Positions 1 through 8,738 of a DNA stretch of 64,000 bases are shown here, one piece after another (positions within the stretch are counted from its first letter, which is position 1; each line of letters opens with the position of its first letter). Origin of the DNA: Calditrichia bacterium. GTDB lineage: Bacteria; Calditrichota; Calditrichia; RBG-13-44-9; J075. Under the pieces are notes generated by a model, which saw nothing but the letters and a program-made list of their open reading frames with translations, was not told the origin of the DNA and searched no databases. The position numbers and the translations under genes are program-made. The stretch is from the NCBI GenBank assembly GCA_028284905.1, contig JANQQU010000028.1:1-64000 (forward strand), given 5' to 3'.

Positions 1-94
1 CCTAAAAACCTAAAAACCTAAAAACCTAAAAACCTAAAAACCTAAAAACCTAAAAACCTAAAAACCTAAAAACCTAAAAACCTAAAAACCTAAA
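1..94. repeat. Octamer tandem repeat (CCTAAAAA)n at window edge
   Basis: Eleven perfect copies plus a partial copy of CCTAAAAA run from the first base of the window and end 32 bp before the start codon of the molybdoenzyme gene. The array may continue upstream of the window. No spacers interrupt it, so it is a simple tandem repeat, not a CRISPR. Its position fills the place where the promoter of the next gene would sit. It resembles a telomere repeat in composition but nothing else supports a telomere. Confidence 0.95.
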
Positions 95-126
95 TCTCAT
101 ACAAAAACTGCCAATCCGGAGCCACT

Positions 127-2460
127 ATGGAAACCCGCTATCTAGGAAAACCTTTACGCCGTAATGAAGATGCCCGCTTACTGACCGGACAAGCGCTGTT
201 TGTTGATGATGTCCATATTCCCGATATGCTGCACGCCGCATTCTTACGCAGCGATCTCGCCCATGCAAAGATCACCAGTATCGATGTTTCGGAAGCGCGG
301 AAACGCCCGGGGGTTGTAGCTGTTTATACTGCTGAAGATCTTGGTGTGTACTGGCAGCCGGGCCCTTTGCTGGTGCCGCCGCCCCCGATAAAAGACATCG
401 TTTTTAACGAATGTACCCAGGTGCCGCTTGCAAAAGATAAAGTGCGGCATTGCGGCGAACCGCTGGCAGTGGTGGTGGCGGAAAACCGCTATATCGCCGA
501 AGATGCGCTGGATGATATCGTTGTTGAAATGGAATCTATCGATGCAGTGGTCGATCTGGAAACAGCGCTGGATGCAGATACGCCCCTGATTCACGAACAG
601 ATCGACTCGAACCTTTGTGCACATGTTGTTCAGGAAAAAGGCGACTATGAAAAAGCTGCCGCCAAGGCACATAAGGTGATTCGCCGGAAATTTTGGTATG
701 ACCGTGGCGTCGCTGCTGCGATGGAAAATCGCGGTATTGTTGCTAATTGGGATCACCGCAGTCAACAATTGACAATCTGGGATACGACCCAGGCGCCAAT
801 CCCGATTCGTAATGGTCTTGCCGGTATGCTCGGATTGTCAGAATCCCAGGTGCAAGTTGTTGCCCCCTTCCTTGGGGGAGGATTTGGTCCGAAGATTATG
901 ATGTTCTACCCGGAAGAAGTAGTGCTGCCCTGGATTGCCATTCAGCTGAACTGCGCAGTGAAATGGATTGAAGATCGCAGTGAAAACTTTTTTGCCACAA
1001 CGCATGAACGTGGGCAATTACACGAATCGGAAATCGCAGTAGACAAAGATGGAAAAGTACTCGGCGTGAAAGACGTTTTTATCCATGATGCCGGTGCATA
1101 CGATCCTTACGGCCTAACAGTGCCAATCAATAGCCAATGCACTCTCCTGGGCCCGTATGAAGTACCCAACTACTATAGTGAGTTTAAGGCTGTTTTTACT
1201 AATAAGCCGATCGTTACCCCTTATCGCGGTGCCGGGCGCCAGCATGGTGTTTTCGTGATGGAACGGTTGCTGGATTTTGCCGCGAAAGAATTGGGGATAG
1301 ACCGGGTGGAGATCCGCAAACGTAATTACATCCCCGCCGATGCTTTTCCTTATAATAATGAAATCATTTACCAGGATTTTGCTCCGCTGATTTATGACAG
1401 CGGCAATTATACTCCGGCGCTGGAAAGAGCAGCGGAAATGATCGACTTTTATAATTTCCTTGATAAAGAGAAGGAAAAATACCAGAAGGAAGGCCGTTGT
1501 GTCGGTCTCGGCATTGTTTCTTATGTGGAAGGTACCGGCATTGGTCCTTACGAAGGCGCACGGGTGACAGTGGAAGCCAGTGGCAAAGTTAGTCTGGTAA
1601 CCGGCGTTGGTACTCAGGGACAAGGGCACTACACTGCTTTTGCCCAGGTTGTCGCGGAACAGATCGGTGTCGATATCAAAGATATTCGCGTAGAAACCGG
1701 CGATACGCGCAAATTCCACTGGGGCACCGGTACTTTTGCCAGTCGCGGTGCAGTAGTCGCCGGGAATGCCTGCCATGCTGCGGCCGTGGCAGTTCGGAAG
1801 AAGATTTTGAAGATGGCCAGCAATATTCTGGAAGTGGCCGAAGACGATCTCTTACTCGAAGATGGCCAGGTTCAGGTAAAAGGAGTGCCGCAAAGTGCGA
1901 TCAAGCTGGGAGATTTAGCGGTGCAGGCCAATCCACTTCGTGGTGCGGTACAACCCGGTACTGAACCAGGGCTGGAGGCCGTTGCATATTTTGGCCCGGA
2001 AAGAGGCGCAACGGCCAGCGGCGTGCATGCAATGCTGTTGGAAATTGACCGGGAAACCATGATGGTCGATATTAAACGCTACATTGTGGTGCACGATTGC
2101 GGCACGGTGATTAACCCGATGATCCTGGAAGGGCAGATCCAGGGCGGCGTCGCCCAGGGGATTGGCAATGCCTTCTACGAAGAGCTCCATTTTAGCGACA
2201 ATGGTGAACTCGTAAATGCCTCTTTTATGGATTACCTTTTACCAACCGCGCTGGATGTGCCCCCAATCGAAACCGATCATATTGAAACGCCTTCACCATT
2301 AAACCCGCTCGGGGTTAAAGGGGCGGGAGAAGCCGGGGCAATTCCCACGGGCGCACTCTTTGCGCAGGCGATTGAAGATGCATTGTCTGATCTCGATCTG
2401 GAAATTCTGGAGATCCCACTCAGTCCCAATCGTTTGTTTGAGATTGTCGGGAAGAAATGA
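127..2460 (+). CDS. Molybdopterin-binding large subunit, CO/xanthine dehydrogenase family (form II-like CoxL)
   Basis: This 777-residue protein is the catalytic subunit of an aerobic molybdenum hydroxylase. Conserved features are an N-terminal RNEDARLLTG-type start of the a/b hammerhead domain, the molybdopterin-binding core with GGGFG near residue 255, PYRGAGR at about residues 365-371, and a C-terminal KGAGEAGAI block carrying the catalytic glutamate. PYRGAGR is the signature of form II CoxL-like enzymes; true CO dehydrogenases (form I) have AYXCSFR. The substrate is therefore probably not CO and cannot be read from sequence. The FAD subunit follows in the same direction, but no [2Fe-2S] small subunit is seen; it may lie upstream of the repeat. 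Start chosen at the ATG preceded by CCGGAG. Confidence 0.92.
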   Translation: METRYLGKPLRRNEDARLLTGQALFVDDVHIPDMLHAAFLRSDLAHAKITSIDVSEARKRPGVVAVYTAEDLGVYWQPGPLLVPPPPIKDIVFNECTQVPLAKDKVRHCGEPLAVVVAENRYIAEDALDDIVVEMESIDAVVDLETALDADTPLIHEQIDSNLCAHVVQEKGDYEKAAAKAHKVIRRKFWYDRGVAAAMENRGIVANWDHRSQQLTIWDTTQAPIPIRNGLAGMLGLSESQVQVVAPFLGGGFGPKIMMFYPEEVVLPWIAIQLNCAVKWIEDRSENFFATTHERGQLHESEIAVDKDGKVLGVKDVFIHDAGAYDPYGLTVPINSQCTLLGPYEVPNYYSEFKAVFTNKPIVTPYRGAGRQHGVFVMERLLDFAAKELGIDRVEIRKRNYIPADAFPYNNEIIYQDFAPLIYDSGNYTPALERAAEMIDFYNFLDKEKEKYQKEGRCVGLGIVSYVEGTGIGPYEGARVTVEASGKVSLVTGVGTQGQGHYTAFAQVVAEQIGVDIKDIRVETGDTRKFHWGTGTFASRGAVVAGNACHAAAVAVRKKILKMASNILEVAEDDLLLEDGQVQVKGVPQSAIKLGDLAVQANPLRGAVQPGTEPGLEAVAYFGPERGATASGVHAMLLEIDRETMMVDIKRYIVVHDCGTVINPMILEGQIQGGVAQGIGNAFYEELHFSDNGELVNASFMDYLLPTALDVPPIETDHIETPSPLNPLGVKGAGEAGAIPTGALFAQAIEDALSDLDLEILEIPLSPNRLFEIVGKK

Positions 2461-2541
2461 GCAAAGCCAAATGAGCAGATGAGCAGACCCCAAAGGGGCA
2501 AGTGAGCAACTCTGAACTCTGAACTTTTAACTTTGAACTGG
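2461..2541 (+). repeat. Dispersed intergenic repeat, copy A1
   Basis: The spacer between the two molybdoenzyme genes is a low-complexity string built from GAGCA/AACTCTGA-like units. A 46-bp core at 2479-2524 recurs inverted at 6169-6214 with only three mismatches, and a shorter version is found at 8701-8733. It contains CCCCAAAGGGG, a small palindrome. It occupies exactly the intergenic space and splits an otherwise tight operon. Confidence 0.85.
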
Positions 2542-2548
2542 AAATAAC

Positions 2549-3418
2549 ATGAAACCTGCACCCTTCGAATTCTTCGCACCATCAACTGTCGCAGAAGCCA
2601 TTGAATTGCTGGAAACTCATGGCTTTGATGCCAAGTTGCTGGCCGGTGGACAGAGCCTGATTCCCACTATGAACTTTCGTCTTGCCCAACCGGGCGTTAT
2701 CATCGACCTGAACCGGGTTGAAGGCTTGTCTTATATCCGCGAAGAAAACGATAATATCGTTATTGGCGCGATGATTCGTCAGTATGAATTGGAAAAAAAT
2801 GAGCTGATTAAAGAAAAACTGCCGTTGTTGCACGAAACGATGCCGAATATCGCTCATCCGCAAATTCGTAATCGTGGGACCATCGGAGGAAGTTTGGTCC
2901 ATGCGGATCCCGCTGCTGAATTACCTTCGGTAATGTGCGCGCTGGATGCCGTTTTTCATATGACCGGACCGGAAGGGGAACGGAAAGTCGCGGCGAATGA
3001 TTTCTACATGGGGATGTTTGCCGTAGATCTGGAAGCGGAAGAAATTTTAACAGCGATTAGTATCCCGGCAATGAATCCAAAAAGCGGTCACGCTTTTTTA
3101 GAGATTGCCCGCCGTCATGGTGATTATGCACTGGCTGGTGTTGCGGTCATTGTTGATCAGGACAAAAAAGGGATATGCACTAATGCCCGAATCGTATATC
3201 TCAGCGTGGGTGATGCCCCGGTTACCGCAGAAAATGCAGCGGATGTTCTGCAGGGAAATAAAGTCGATGAAGCCCTGATTGCCAAAGCAGCAAAAACCGC
3301 CGCGGAAGAAGATATCGAACCGGAAAGTGACATCCACGCCAGCGCAGAATACCGGCAGCATCTCACTGAAGTTCTCACCCGCCGCGCCCTGGAAACCGCA
3401 TTCTCACGGGCCCGTTAA
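2549..3418 (+). CDS. FAD-binding medium subunit of molybdenum hydroxylase (CoxM-like)
   Basis: The 289-residue protein carries the FAD-binding motifs of the CoxM/XdhB family: AGGQSLIP at about residues 32-39 and TIGGSLVHADPAAELP near residue 111. It would pass electrons from the molybdenum/Fe-S subunits via FAD to the acceptor. The usual C-terminal CO_deh_flav_C region is present, and length is normal for the family. It is the partner of the upstream large subunit, separated only by repeat A1. The ribosome-binding site is weak (GGAAATAAC before ATG), so translation may depend on the upstream gene. Confidence 0.92.
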   Translation: MKPAPFEFFAPSTVAEAIELLETHGFDAKLLAGGQSLIPTMNFRLAQPGVIIDLNRVEGLSYIREENDNIVIGAMIRQYELEKNELIKEKLPLLHETMPNIAHPQIRNRGTIGGSLVHADPAAELPSVMCALDAVFHMTGPEGERKVAANDFYMGMFAVDLEAEEILTAISIPAMNPKSGHAFLEIARRHGDYALAGVAVIVDQDKKGICTNARIVYLSVGDAPVTAENAADVLQGNKVDEALIAKAAKTAAEEDIEPESDIHASAEYRQHLTEVLTRRALETAFSRAR

Positions 3419-3450
3419 TCTTTTTACGCCAAAGGCGTTACACATCGATC

Positions 3451-3485
3451 CCCGGACCTGACGCGCATTTTGCGTCTACTCCGGG
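3451..3485. other. Nested hairpin in intergenic region
   Basis: CCCGGA and TCCGGG (outer arms) enclose GACGC and GCGTC (inner arms) around a 7-nt loop. No T-run follows, so it is not an obvious intrinsic terminator. A second tiny hairpin, ACGCC-AAA-GGCGT, lies at 3426-3438. Both are in the spacer between the FAD subunit and the peptidase gene. They may be a decayed repeat or an mRNA-end structure. Confidence 0.5.
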
Positions 3486-3547
3486 CGGATAAAAGTCAAT
3501 ACAATATTATTATCCCATTCGGGCGGTTAAAATATTAAAGGAGGCGC

Positions 3548-6154
3548 ATGCATCGATTTAATTATACCATCATCCTCTCATTAATTATCCTATCCACCCA
3601 AATTCTCCCCAAAGAAGATAAAGCAAACAAATTCTACAAAGCGACGCCCAATAATCCGCAAATACAGGCGATGGTAGATGCCGTTTCTGCCGATAGCATC
3701 GAATTCTATATCGAAAAACTGGTGAGCTTTCATACCCGCCACACTAACTCCGATACCGTCTCTGCCGATACCGGTATTGGCGCTGCCCGGCGCTGGATCT
3801 ACAGCAAATTTCAGCAAACCGCCAACACGACGCCCCTTTCTCCAGAGTATTTCTGGTTTATTGAATCCGTCTGCGGCATAAACGGTTTACATGCCAATGT
3901 GCAGGCGACTTTACCCGGCAGCTTAACCCCGGATCGTTTTTTCCTGGTTAGTGGTCATATGGACAGCCGCAATGCCGCGCAGTGTGATCCGTTAATTTTT
4001 GCGCCCGGCGCCAATGATGACGCCTCCGGCTCAGTGATATCCATCGAACTGGCGCGTATTATGAGTCAACAGAGCTATGATGCCAGCCTGATCTTTATGG
4101 CGGTTACCGGTGAAGATGTTGGACTGGTCGGCAGTACCGCTTACGCCAACTGGGCTGGTGCGGGAGGAATGAACATCGATGGCATGCTTACGAATGATGT
4201 GGTGGGAAATATTATCGGACCCAATGGAAATATTGATAGCACCAGCGTGCGCCATTTCTCCGAGGGACCATCGAATTCTCCATCCCGCCAGCTATCCCGC
4301 TATTTTAAACTAAAAGGTGAGCAATACGTGCCGGAAATGACCGTCAATCTTATTCCTGCCCAGGACCGGCCGGGAAGAGGGGGCGATCATATGCCCTTTA
4401 ATGATAATGGCTATGCGGCTGTACGCTTTACTGAACCGGCAGAACGACTGGAACATCAGCATAGTAACACTGATATTCTCGAAAATATGTCTCCCGCTTA
4501 CACCGCCCGCGTTGCGAAACTTTCCCTGGCCGGCCTGGCAAATATGGCCCAGGCGCCGGAAACGCCAACAGCACCATTAACTGTGCAGGATGTTGGCAGC
4601 GGCAGCGAACTGCTGCTAACCTGGACTGCGACAAACAATGAACCGGATTTCGCCGGATACCGGGTTGCCTGGCGGCATAGCGATTCACTTTTCTATGAAC
4701 GAATTGATTCCGTTGGGAATTTAATTAGCTATACGCTCGGAGGATTAACACCCAATGTACCGATATTTATATCCTACTCAGCATATGATGACGCCGGCCA
4801 TGAAAGTATCTTTAGCGCGGAGATAATGGCGACACCCAATGATCTTCCTGAAGCACCGGCTGAATTATCTGCGACTTCTTTTACAGATCAGGTTACCTTT
4901 AACTGGGCACCCAATAATGAACTGGACCTTAGCCATTACTTGTTAACCAGAATTGCGCCGGACGGTTCTTCTCAGTCATTTCAGATAGATATTTCCCAGA
5001 CTTTCTATAGCGATAATACATTGCAAGCGGGAACTTTATACCATTATTCCCTGCAAGCTGTAGACCTCGATGGGAATAAGAGTGCGTCTTCTCTATCGGT
5101 CAACGGACGGTTGGTCTCCCATGATCAGGGCATCCTGGTGCTGGATATGAGTCGGGATGGTCCGGGCACAACGCTTTTCCCGACAGATGAAGCAATCGAT
5201 GCCTTCTATGCAGAAAAGCTAACTGAATTTCCTGTGGCGGCACAATGGGATCTTGCCGATAGTTTGCAGGCCGATGTGCATATTAGCGATGCCCACCTTG
5301 GCGCTTATTCCACAGTCTTTTTGCATAGTGATGTTCGGGTACCGGGCAACTTTATTGCCGATGATACTGTCGCGATAAAAAAATATCTCCGGCAGGGCGG
5401 CCGCCTCTTAATCTCCGGTTGGAATCTCATCTTTAGTGCTACCCGGAATGGCCTGGAAACGAAAACGTTTGGCCCCGGCGAGTTTAGTCATGATTTTCTG
5501 CAAGCGCGGATCGTGAAATTTTCCGGGGAAAGTGATTTTGCCGGTGCATATTCTCAGCAGGCGGAATACCCGGATATTTGGGTAGATTCAGTAAAGACCG
5601 CACAGTTAAACGGTAGCTTAATGACTATGGAAGGCTATTTCGAACTCGTGGCTAACTCCGCGACTGAAGTTCTTTACACTTACCAATCGTCCCTGGATCC
5701 ACCATCGCAGTTTGAAGGATTGCCGGTCGCCATTCGCCATATTACCGATAGTCTGAAAATCGTTCAGATAAATATCCCGCTCTTCTATATGGAAAATGAG
5801 AGTGGGAGAGAAGTGTTGCGGCAAGCATTATTGGATCTTGGAGAAGTTACCGGTATTCCTGAAAATGACAGATCGAATAGCGGGGCGATCGCTGGATATT
5901 CTTTATTTGCCAATTACCCGAACCCGTTTAATCCACAAACGAATATTTCTTTCCGAATTCCGAATAAACAGTACGTTCGCCTGACCGTCTTCGATGTGCT
6001 TGGGCGGGAAGTGCAAGTGTTGGTTAATGAAGAAAAAAACGCGGGAGTGCATTCTGTTCAGTTCGATGGAAAAGGAATGAGCAGTGGTGTATATGTCTAT
6101 CGTATCGAAGCCGGACAATACCGGCAAAGCAGGAAGATGTTGTTGATGAAATAA
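3548..6154 (+). CDS. Secreted M28-family metallopeptidase with FnIII-like domains and C-terminal sorting domain
   Basis: The 868-residue protein starts with a short signal peptide (IILSLIILSTQI). The M28 zinc aminopeptidase domain spans about residues 100-330 and shows the zinc-ligand and catalytic blocks: GHMDSR, GANDDASG, GEDVGLVG and, late, the HQHSNTD histidine. Two fibronectin-III-like modules follow (about 345-430 and 435-520), then a region of unknown fold to about 770. The last 80 residues (YSLFANYPNPFNPQT to the terminal MLLMK) are a secretion/sorting domain of the type-A T9SS kind common in Bacteroidota, Calditrichota and relatives. It is probably exported and cell-surface or extracellular. 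The start is well supported by AAAGGAGG seven bases upstream. Peptide substrate is unknown. Confidence 0.93.
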   Translation: MHRFNYTIILSLIILSTQILPKEDKANKFYKATPNNPQIQAMVDAVSADSIEFYIEKLVSFHTRHTNSDTVSADTGIGAARRWIYSKFQQTANTTPLSPEYFWFIESVCGINGLHANVQATLPGSLTPDRFFLVSGHMDSRNAAQCDPLIFAPGANDDASGSVISIELARIMSQQSYDASLIFMAVTGEDVGLVGSTAYANWAGAGGMNIDGMLTNDVVGNIIGPNGNIDSTSVRHFSEGPSNSPSRQLSRYFKLKGEQYVPEMTVNLIPAQDRPGRGGDHMPFNDNGYAAVRFTEPAERLEHQHSNTDILENMSPAYTARVAKLSLAGLANMAQAPETPTAPLTVQDVGSGSELLLTWTATNNEPDFAGYRVAWRHSDSLFYERIDSVGNLISYTLGGLTPNVPIFISYSAYDDAGHESIFSAEIMATPNDLPEAPAELSATSFTDQVTFNWAPNNELDLSHYLLTRIAPDGSSQSFQIDISQTFYSDNTLQAGTLYHYSLQAVDLDGNKSASSLSVNGRLVSHDQGILVLDMSRDGPGTTLFPTDEAIDAFYAEKLTEFPVAAQWDLADSLQADVHISDAHLGAYSTVFLHSDVRVPGNFIADDTVAIKKYLRQGGRLLISGWNLIFSATRNGLETKTFGPGEFSHDFLQARIVKFSGESDFAGAYSQQAEYPDIWVDSVKTAQLNGSLMTMEGYFELVANSATEVLYTYQSSLDPPSQFEGLPVAIRHITDSLKIVQINIPLFYMENESGREVLRQALLDLGEVTGIPENDRSNSGAIAGYSLFANYPNPFNPQTNISFRIPNKQYVRLTVFDVLGREVQVLVNEEKNAGVHSVQFDGKGMSSGVYVYRIEAGQYRQSRKMLLMK

Positions 6155-6168
6155 GCTTAGAGTTCAAG

Positions 6169-6214
6169 GTTCAGAGTTCAGAGTTGCTCACTTGTGCCTT
6201 TGGGGTTTGCTCAT
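6169..6214 (-). repeat. Dispersed intergenic repeat, copy A2 (inverted)
   Basis: The minus strand here matches the core of copy A1 at 43 of 46 positions. It begins right after the peptidase gene and extends with further AGAGTTCA-type units to about 6157. A1 and A2 lie inverted about 3.7 kb apart and enclose the FAD-subunit and peptidase genes. Confidence 0.85.
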
Positions 6215-6273
6215 TAGCAGCCCTTTTTTGAATTTCGCAGACCTATCTTGAAGTTCGCAAGAAGTGCTGAATC

Positions 6274-6318
6274 TTTTCTGTTTGCTTTACTTATGTTGAA
6301 TAAAACATAAACAGAAAA
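6274..6318. promoter_or_regulatory. Interrupted palindrome upstream of the InsA-like gene, candidate operator
   Basis: TTTTCTGT (6274-6281) and TTATGTT (6291-6297) are mirrored by AACATAA (6304-6310) and ACAGAAAA (6311-6318). The left half carries a 9-nt insertion. The palindrome ends 19 bp before the start codon of the InsA-like protein. IS1 InsA alone is known to bind the IS end and repress its own promoter, so an autoregulatory site is a reasonable inference, but binding is not shown by sequence. Confidence 0.5.
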
Positions 6319-6337
6319 CAGTTTCAGGAGGTCTGTT

Positions 6338-6622
6338 ATGAATCATAAACCGCAAAGTTGCCCAAACTGTGGCGCGGAAGATATCATCAAGCATGGCAAA
6401 ACGTCAACCGGTAAACAACGGTATCTTTGCCAGAATCCTAAATGCTATGTCAGTACGTTTATTGTTGATTATTCCTACAATGGCAGCAATGCCTACGTAA
6501 AGCGGCAGATTATCGACCTAGCCCAATCCGGTAGAAATGTTCGCGAAATTAAAAACATGCTGAAAGTTTCCGAATGGGTGGTTATCGATACCATTCGCCG
6601 GCACGAAAGTCCCTACTATTAA
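6338..6622 (+). CDS. Orphan IS1 InsA-like zinc-finger/HTH DNA-binding protein
   Basis: The 94-residue protein follows the layout of IS1 InsA: an N-terminal zinc ribbon (CPNCG near residues 8-12, QRYLCQNPKC near 28-37) followed by a helix-turn-helix segment (KRQIIDLAQSGRNVREI to residue 90). In IS1, InsA is a DNA-binding repressor, and the transposase (InsAB') is made by frameshift into insB. No insB reading frame carrying the DDE catalytic core follows; the next gene starts 122 bp later and is unrelated. The ribosome-binding site is strong (CAGGAGG). It is probably a domesticated or relic regulator and not an active element. Confidence 0.8.
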   Translation: MNHKPQSCPNCGAEDIIKHGKTSTGKQRYLCQNPKCYVSTFIVDYSYNGSNAYVKRQIIDLAQSGRNVREIKNMLKVSEWVVIDTIRRHESPYY

Positions 6623-6744
6623 TACCGGCAAAATATTCCTTGAAATATTCTCGATGCGCCCGAAAATAAATTGCATCTGCCCGGCGGCGATATTATACTC
6701 AGAAATATTCGGAATCCTTAATCTTCCTGCTGCAAGGAGTAGCT

Positions 6745-7521
6745 ATGTCAGATATTTCCCGCCGAACGTTTCTGAAACACAGCTTTAATTCAATCGTCAG
6801 TTATGCGCTGCTGGAAATGCTCTTTAGTAATCGCATGTTCTCCCGAAGCATTGCTCCCTTAACTGATCACTGGGCGAAGTCGCTGAATGAATATTGCCTG
6901 GATTTACAGAAATCCGCGATTACGCTGCCTGAATGGCAAACCCTTGTCGAATCGCTATTGCAACGCATCGAGTTAAAGGAATTGATGAAGTTTATCGATT
7001 TCGAGCGGCTCTCAAAAAACTTCGATTTTCCCGATCTGGGCACAAAAACCAAACCGATTATCTTTCCCCGACTGGAAGGATTACCGGAATCTTATGCCTT
7101 TTACCGGAAGCTCTTCGGATTAAAAAAGGGACGGGCGATCATCCCGCACGGCCATAAAAATATGGTCTCGGCGCATTTGGTGCTTAATGGTGAATTTGAA
7201 CTGCGCCATTATGACAAGGTGCGCGATGAAGGAGAGCACCTGATCATCGAACCGACGATTGATGAAATCGCCGGCGTGGGCAGCGCATCTTCGATTTCTG
7301 ATGATAAAAACAATATTCACTGGTTTATCACCCGCAGCGATTTTGCCTTCACCTTCGATTTGATTATGGTGAATATCGATCCAACTTTTGAGAAAACCTA
7401 TGATATTGAAAATATCGATCCGGAAAACGGCGAAAAGATTTCCGGTGGTTTATTGCGCGTGCGTAAAATGGATGTCGAAGAAGCGCTGAAGAAATACGGC
7501 AAAGAGATGCATCATCATTAA
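6745..7521 (+). CDS. Tat-signal protein with cupin-like core, function unknown
   Basis: The 258-residue protein opens with a twin-arginine signal (SRRTFLK) followed by a hydrophobic stretch, so it is probably exported folded. Its central part contains a cupin-like metal-binding pattern: PHGHKN, then HLVLNGEFELRHYD, with another histidine in NIHWF further on. The C terminus ends in MHHH. I do not recognise the family beyond this and infer no reaction. It precedes the ABC exporter genes by 20 bp and is probably cotranscribed with them. The RBS AAGGAG is well placed. Confidence 0.7.
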   Translation: MSDISRRTFLKHSFNSIVSYALLEMLFSNRMFSRSIAPLTDHWAKSLNEYCLDLQKSAITLPEWQTLVESLLQRIELKELMKFIDFERLSKNFDFPDLGTKTKPIIFPRLEGLPESYAFYRKLFGLKKGRAIIPHGHKNMVSAHLVLNGEFELRHYDKVRDEGEHLIIEPTIDEIAGVGSASSISDDKNNIHWFITRSDFAFTFDLIMVNIDPTFEKTYDIENIDPENGEKISGGLLRVRKMDVEEALKKYGKEMHHH

Positions 7522-7541
7522 GCGAAACAGCGAATACGGAT

Positions 7542-8696
7542 ATGGGGCTTAGGCTGCGACTGGCGCTAAAAATCATTTGGGGAGAGCTGGGCGGATGGGG
7601 ATTTCTGCTGCTGCTGATCCTGCCATTGTTTTTAGGATTCGGACCCAGTATCGGTTTTTTCCTCAGAGGCGGACTGATTGCCGGCTTGGTCTTCTTACTT
7701 CTGTTTTATCAACTATGGAAAGATAACCGCTTTACCATTCGTCAGGCGGCGTATCTGCCCGATTACCCGCTGTTCCTGAAAAAACAGCTGCTCCTCTTCG
7801 CAAGTATCTATCCGCTATATTTCCTCTTTTTAAACCGGCTCGCCTATCAGCAGCTAAATTGGGACGTTCCCGGCGCTGCTTTGCTACTAACAGCGACAAT
7901 CTTCTTCGGGATTTCCACGATAGTTTTTCGCTCGCCATTTATGATCGTTGGTTTTCTGCTTGCGCTTGTATTCATCTTTATCCCGGATATTTATTGGATT
8001 TCTGCACCGCTTCTCACCGGTATGCTGATTTACGCCCTTTTCTTCAACACCGGTTGGCAATTAAGATCCCCGGGAGGCAGTCTGCCAGAGAACGCTTCCC
8101 GCCAGCTGGCAATAACCACGGATAATTATGTGCTGCGATTTATATTGCTCAGCAGTAAGCGTCAGGAACATCTCCGGGGAAATCTGAAATTCTTTTTGGC
8201 GCTGCCGGTAATTCTCTCTGTCTATTTGTTATATGCCATTCGAAACAATAGCAGCTTCGATCCATTTTATTATGGTATCTATCTACAGGTGATATTGTTT
8301 GCCGGTTTGCTGCTCTATGGTATGATTTTACTGAATCAACTTCGACCAACCATCGATTTTACCGGCCGCTTAAAAGATGTAGAAAGACAGCTTGGGCCAT
8401 TACTGTATGGCGGTTTTTATGGATTGGCAGCAATCATCATCTTAAGCGGGAGCTGGCTGGTAACCGACGTTGATCCATTGGCGCTTACTGCAAACTTGTT
8501 GGGCACAATTCTATTTTGGCTCACTATTATTCCTTTACTGATTCATTCCCGGAAATACTATTTTCATTTCTCACTGGTCATTTTTATTGCGATCATTCTG
8601 ATGTTGCTGCAACCGGGCTTTCAATTATTATTTATCAGCATCATTTTTCTTATTCGGCAAATTTATCTACACACACGAAAGAACGCAGATTTCTAA
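7542..8696 (+). CDS. Polytopic membrane protein, probable ABC exporter permease
   Basis: The 384-residue protein is almost wholly hydrophobic, with about ten predicted transmembrane stretches and short basic loops (for example LLSSKRQEHLRGN). No soluble domain is evident. It is followed after a 42-bp repeat by an ABC ATPase, the usual arrangement of an ABC-2-like exporter, and preceded by the Tat cupin protein. The role as permease rests on topology and neighbourhood. Substrate is unknown. The start could be the ATG used here, though its ribosome-binding site is poor. Confidence 0.72.
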   Translation: MGLRLRLALKIIWGELGGWGFLLLLILPLFLGFGPSIGFFLRGGLIAGLVFLLLFYQLWKDNRFTIRQAAYLPDYPLFLKKQLLLFASIYPLYFLFLNRLAYQQLNWDVPGAALLLTATIFFGISTIVFRSPFMIVGFLLALVFIFIPDIYWISAPLLTGMLIYALFFNTGWQLRSPGGSLPENASRQLAITTDNYVLRFILLSSKRQEHLRGNLKFFLALPVILSVYLLYAIRNNSSFDPFYYGIYLQVILFAGLLLYGMILLNQLRPTIDFTGRLKDVERQLGPLLYGGFYGLAAIIILSGSWLVTDVDPLALTANLLGTILFWLTIIPLLIHSRKYYFHFSLVIFIAIILMLLQPGFQLLFISIIFLIRQIYLHTRKNADF

Positions 8697-8738
8697 CAAC
8701 GAACAGAACAACCCCAAAGGGACAAGCGAACAAACGAC
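8697..8738 (+). repeat. Dispersed intergenic repeat, copy A3 (short)
   Basis: The whole spacer between permease and ATPase is a degenerate copy of the A-family repeat, with ACCCCAAAGGG and CAAGCGAACAA aligning to the A1 core. As with A1, it is inserted between two genes that otherwise form an operon. Confidence 0.65.

Noticed and set aside
1-94. Possible CRISPR array or true telomere
   Set aside because: It is an uninterrupted octamer with no spacers or cas genes; nothing supports a linear chromosome end.
127-2460. True carbon monoxide dehydrogenase
   Set aside because: The active-site loop is PYRGAGR (form II-like), not the form I AYXCSFR, so CO oxidation is not claimed.
3451-3485. Intrinsic terminator after the FAD-subunit gene
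   Set aside because: The stem is good but no T-run follows; reported as a hairpin only.
6338-6622. Complete IS1 element
   Set aside because: No insB/DDE frame and no matching terminal inverted repeats around the gene.
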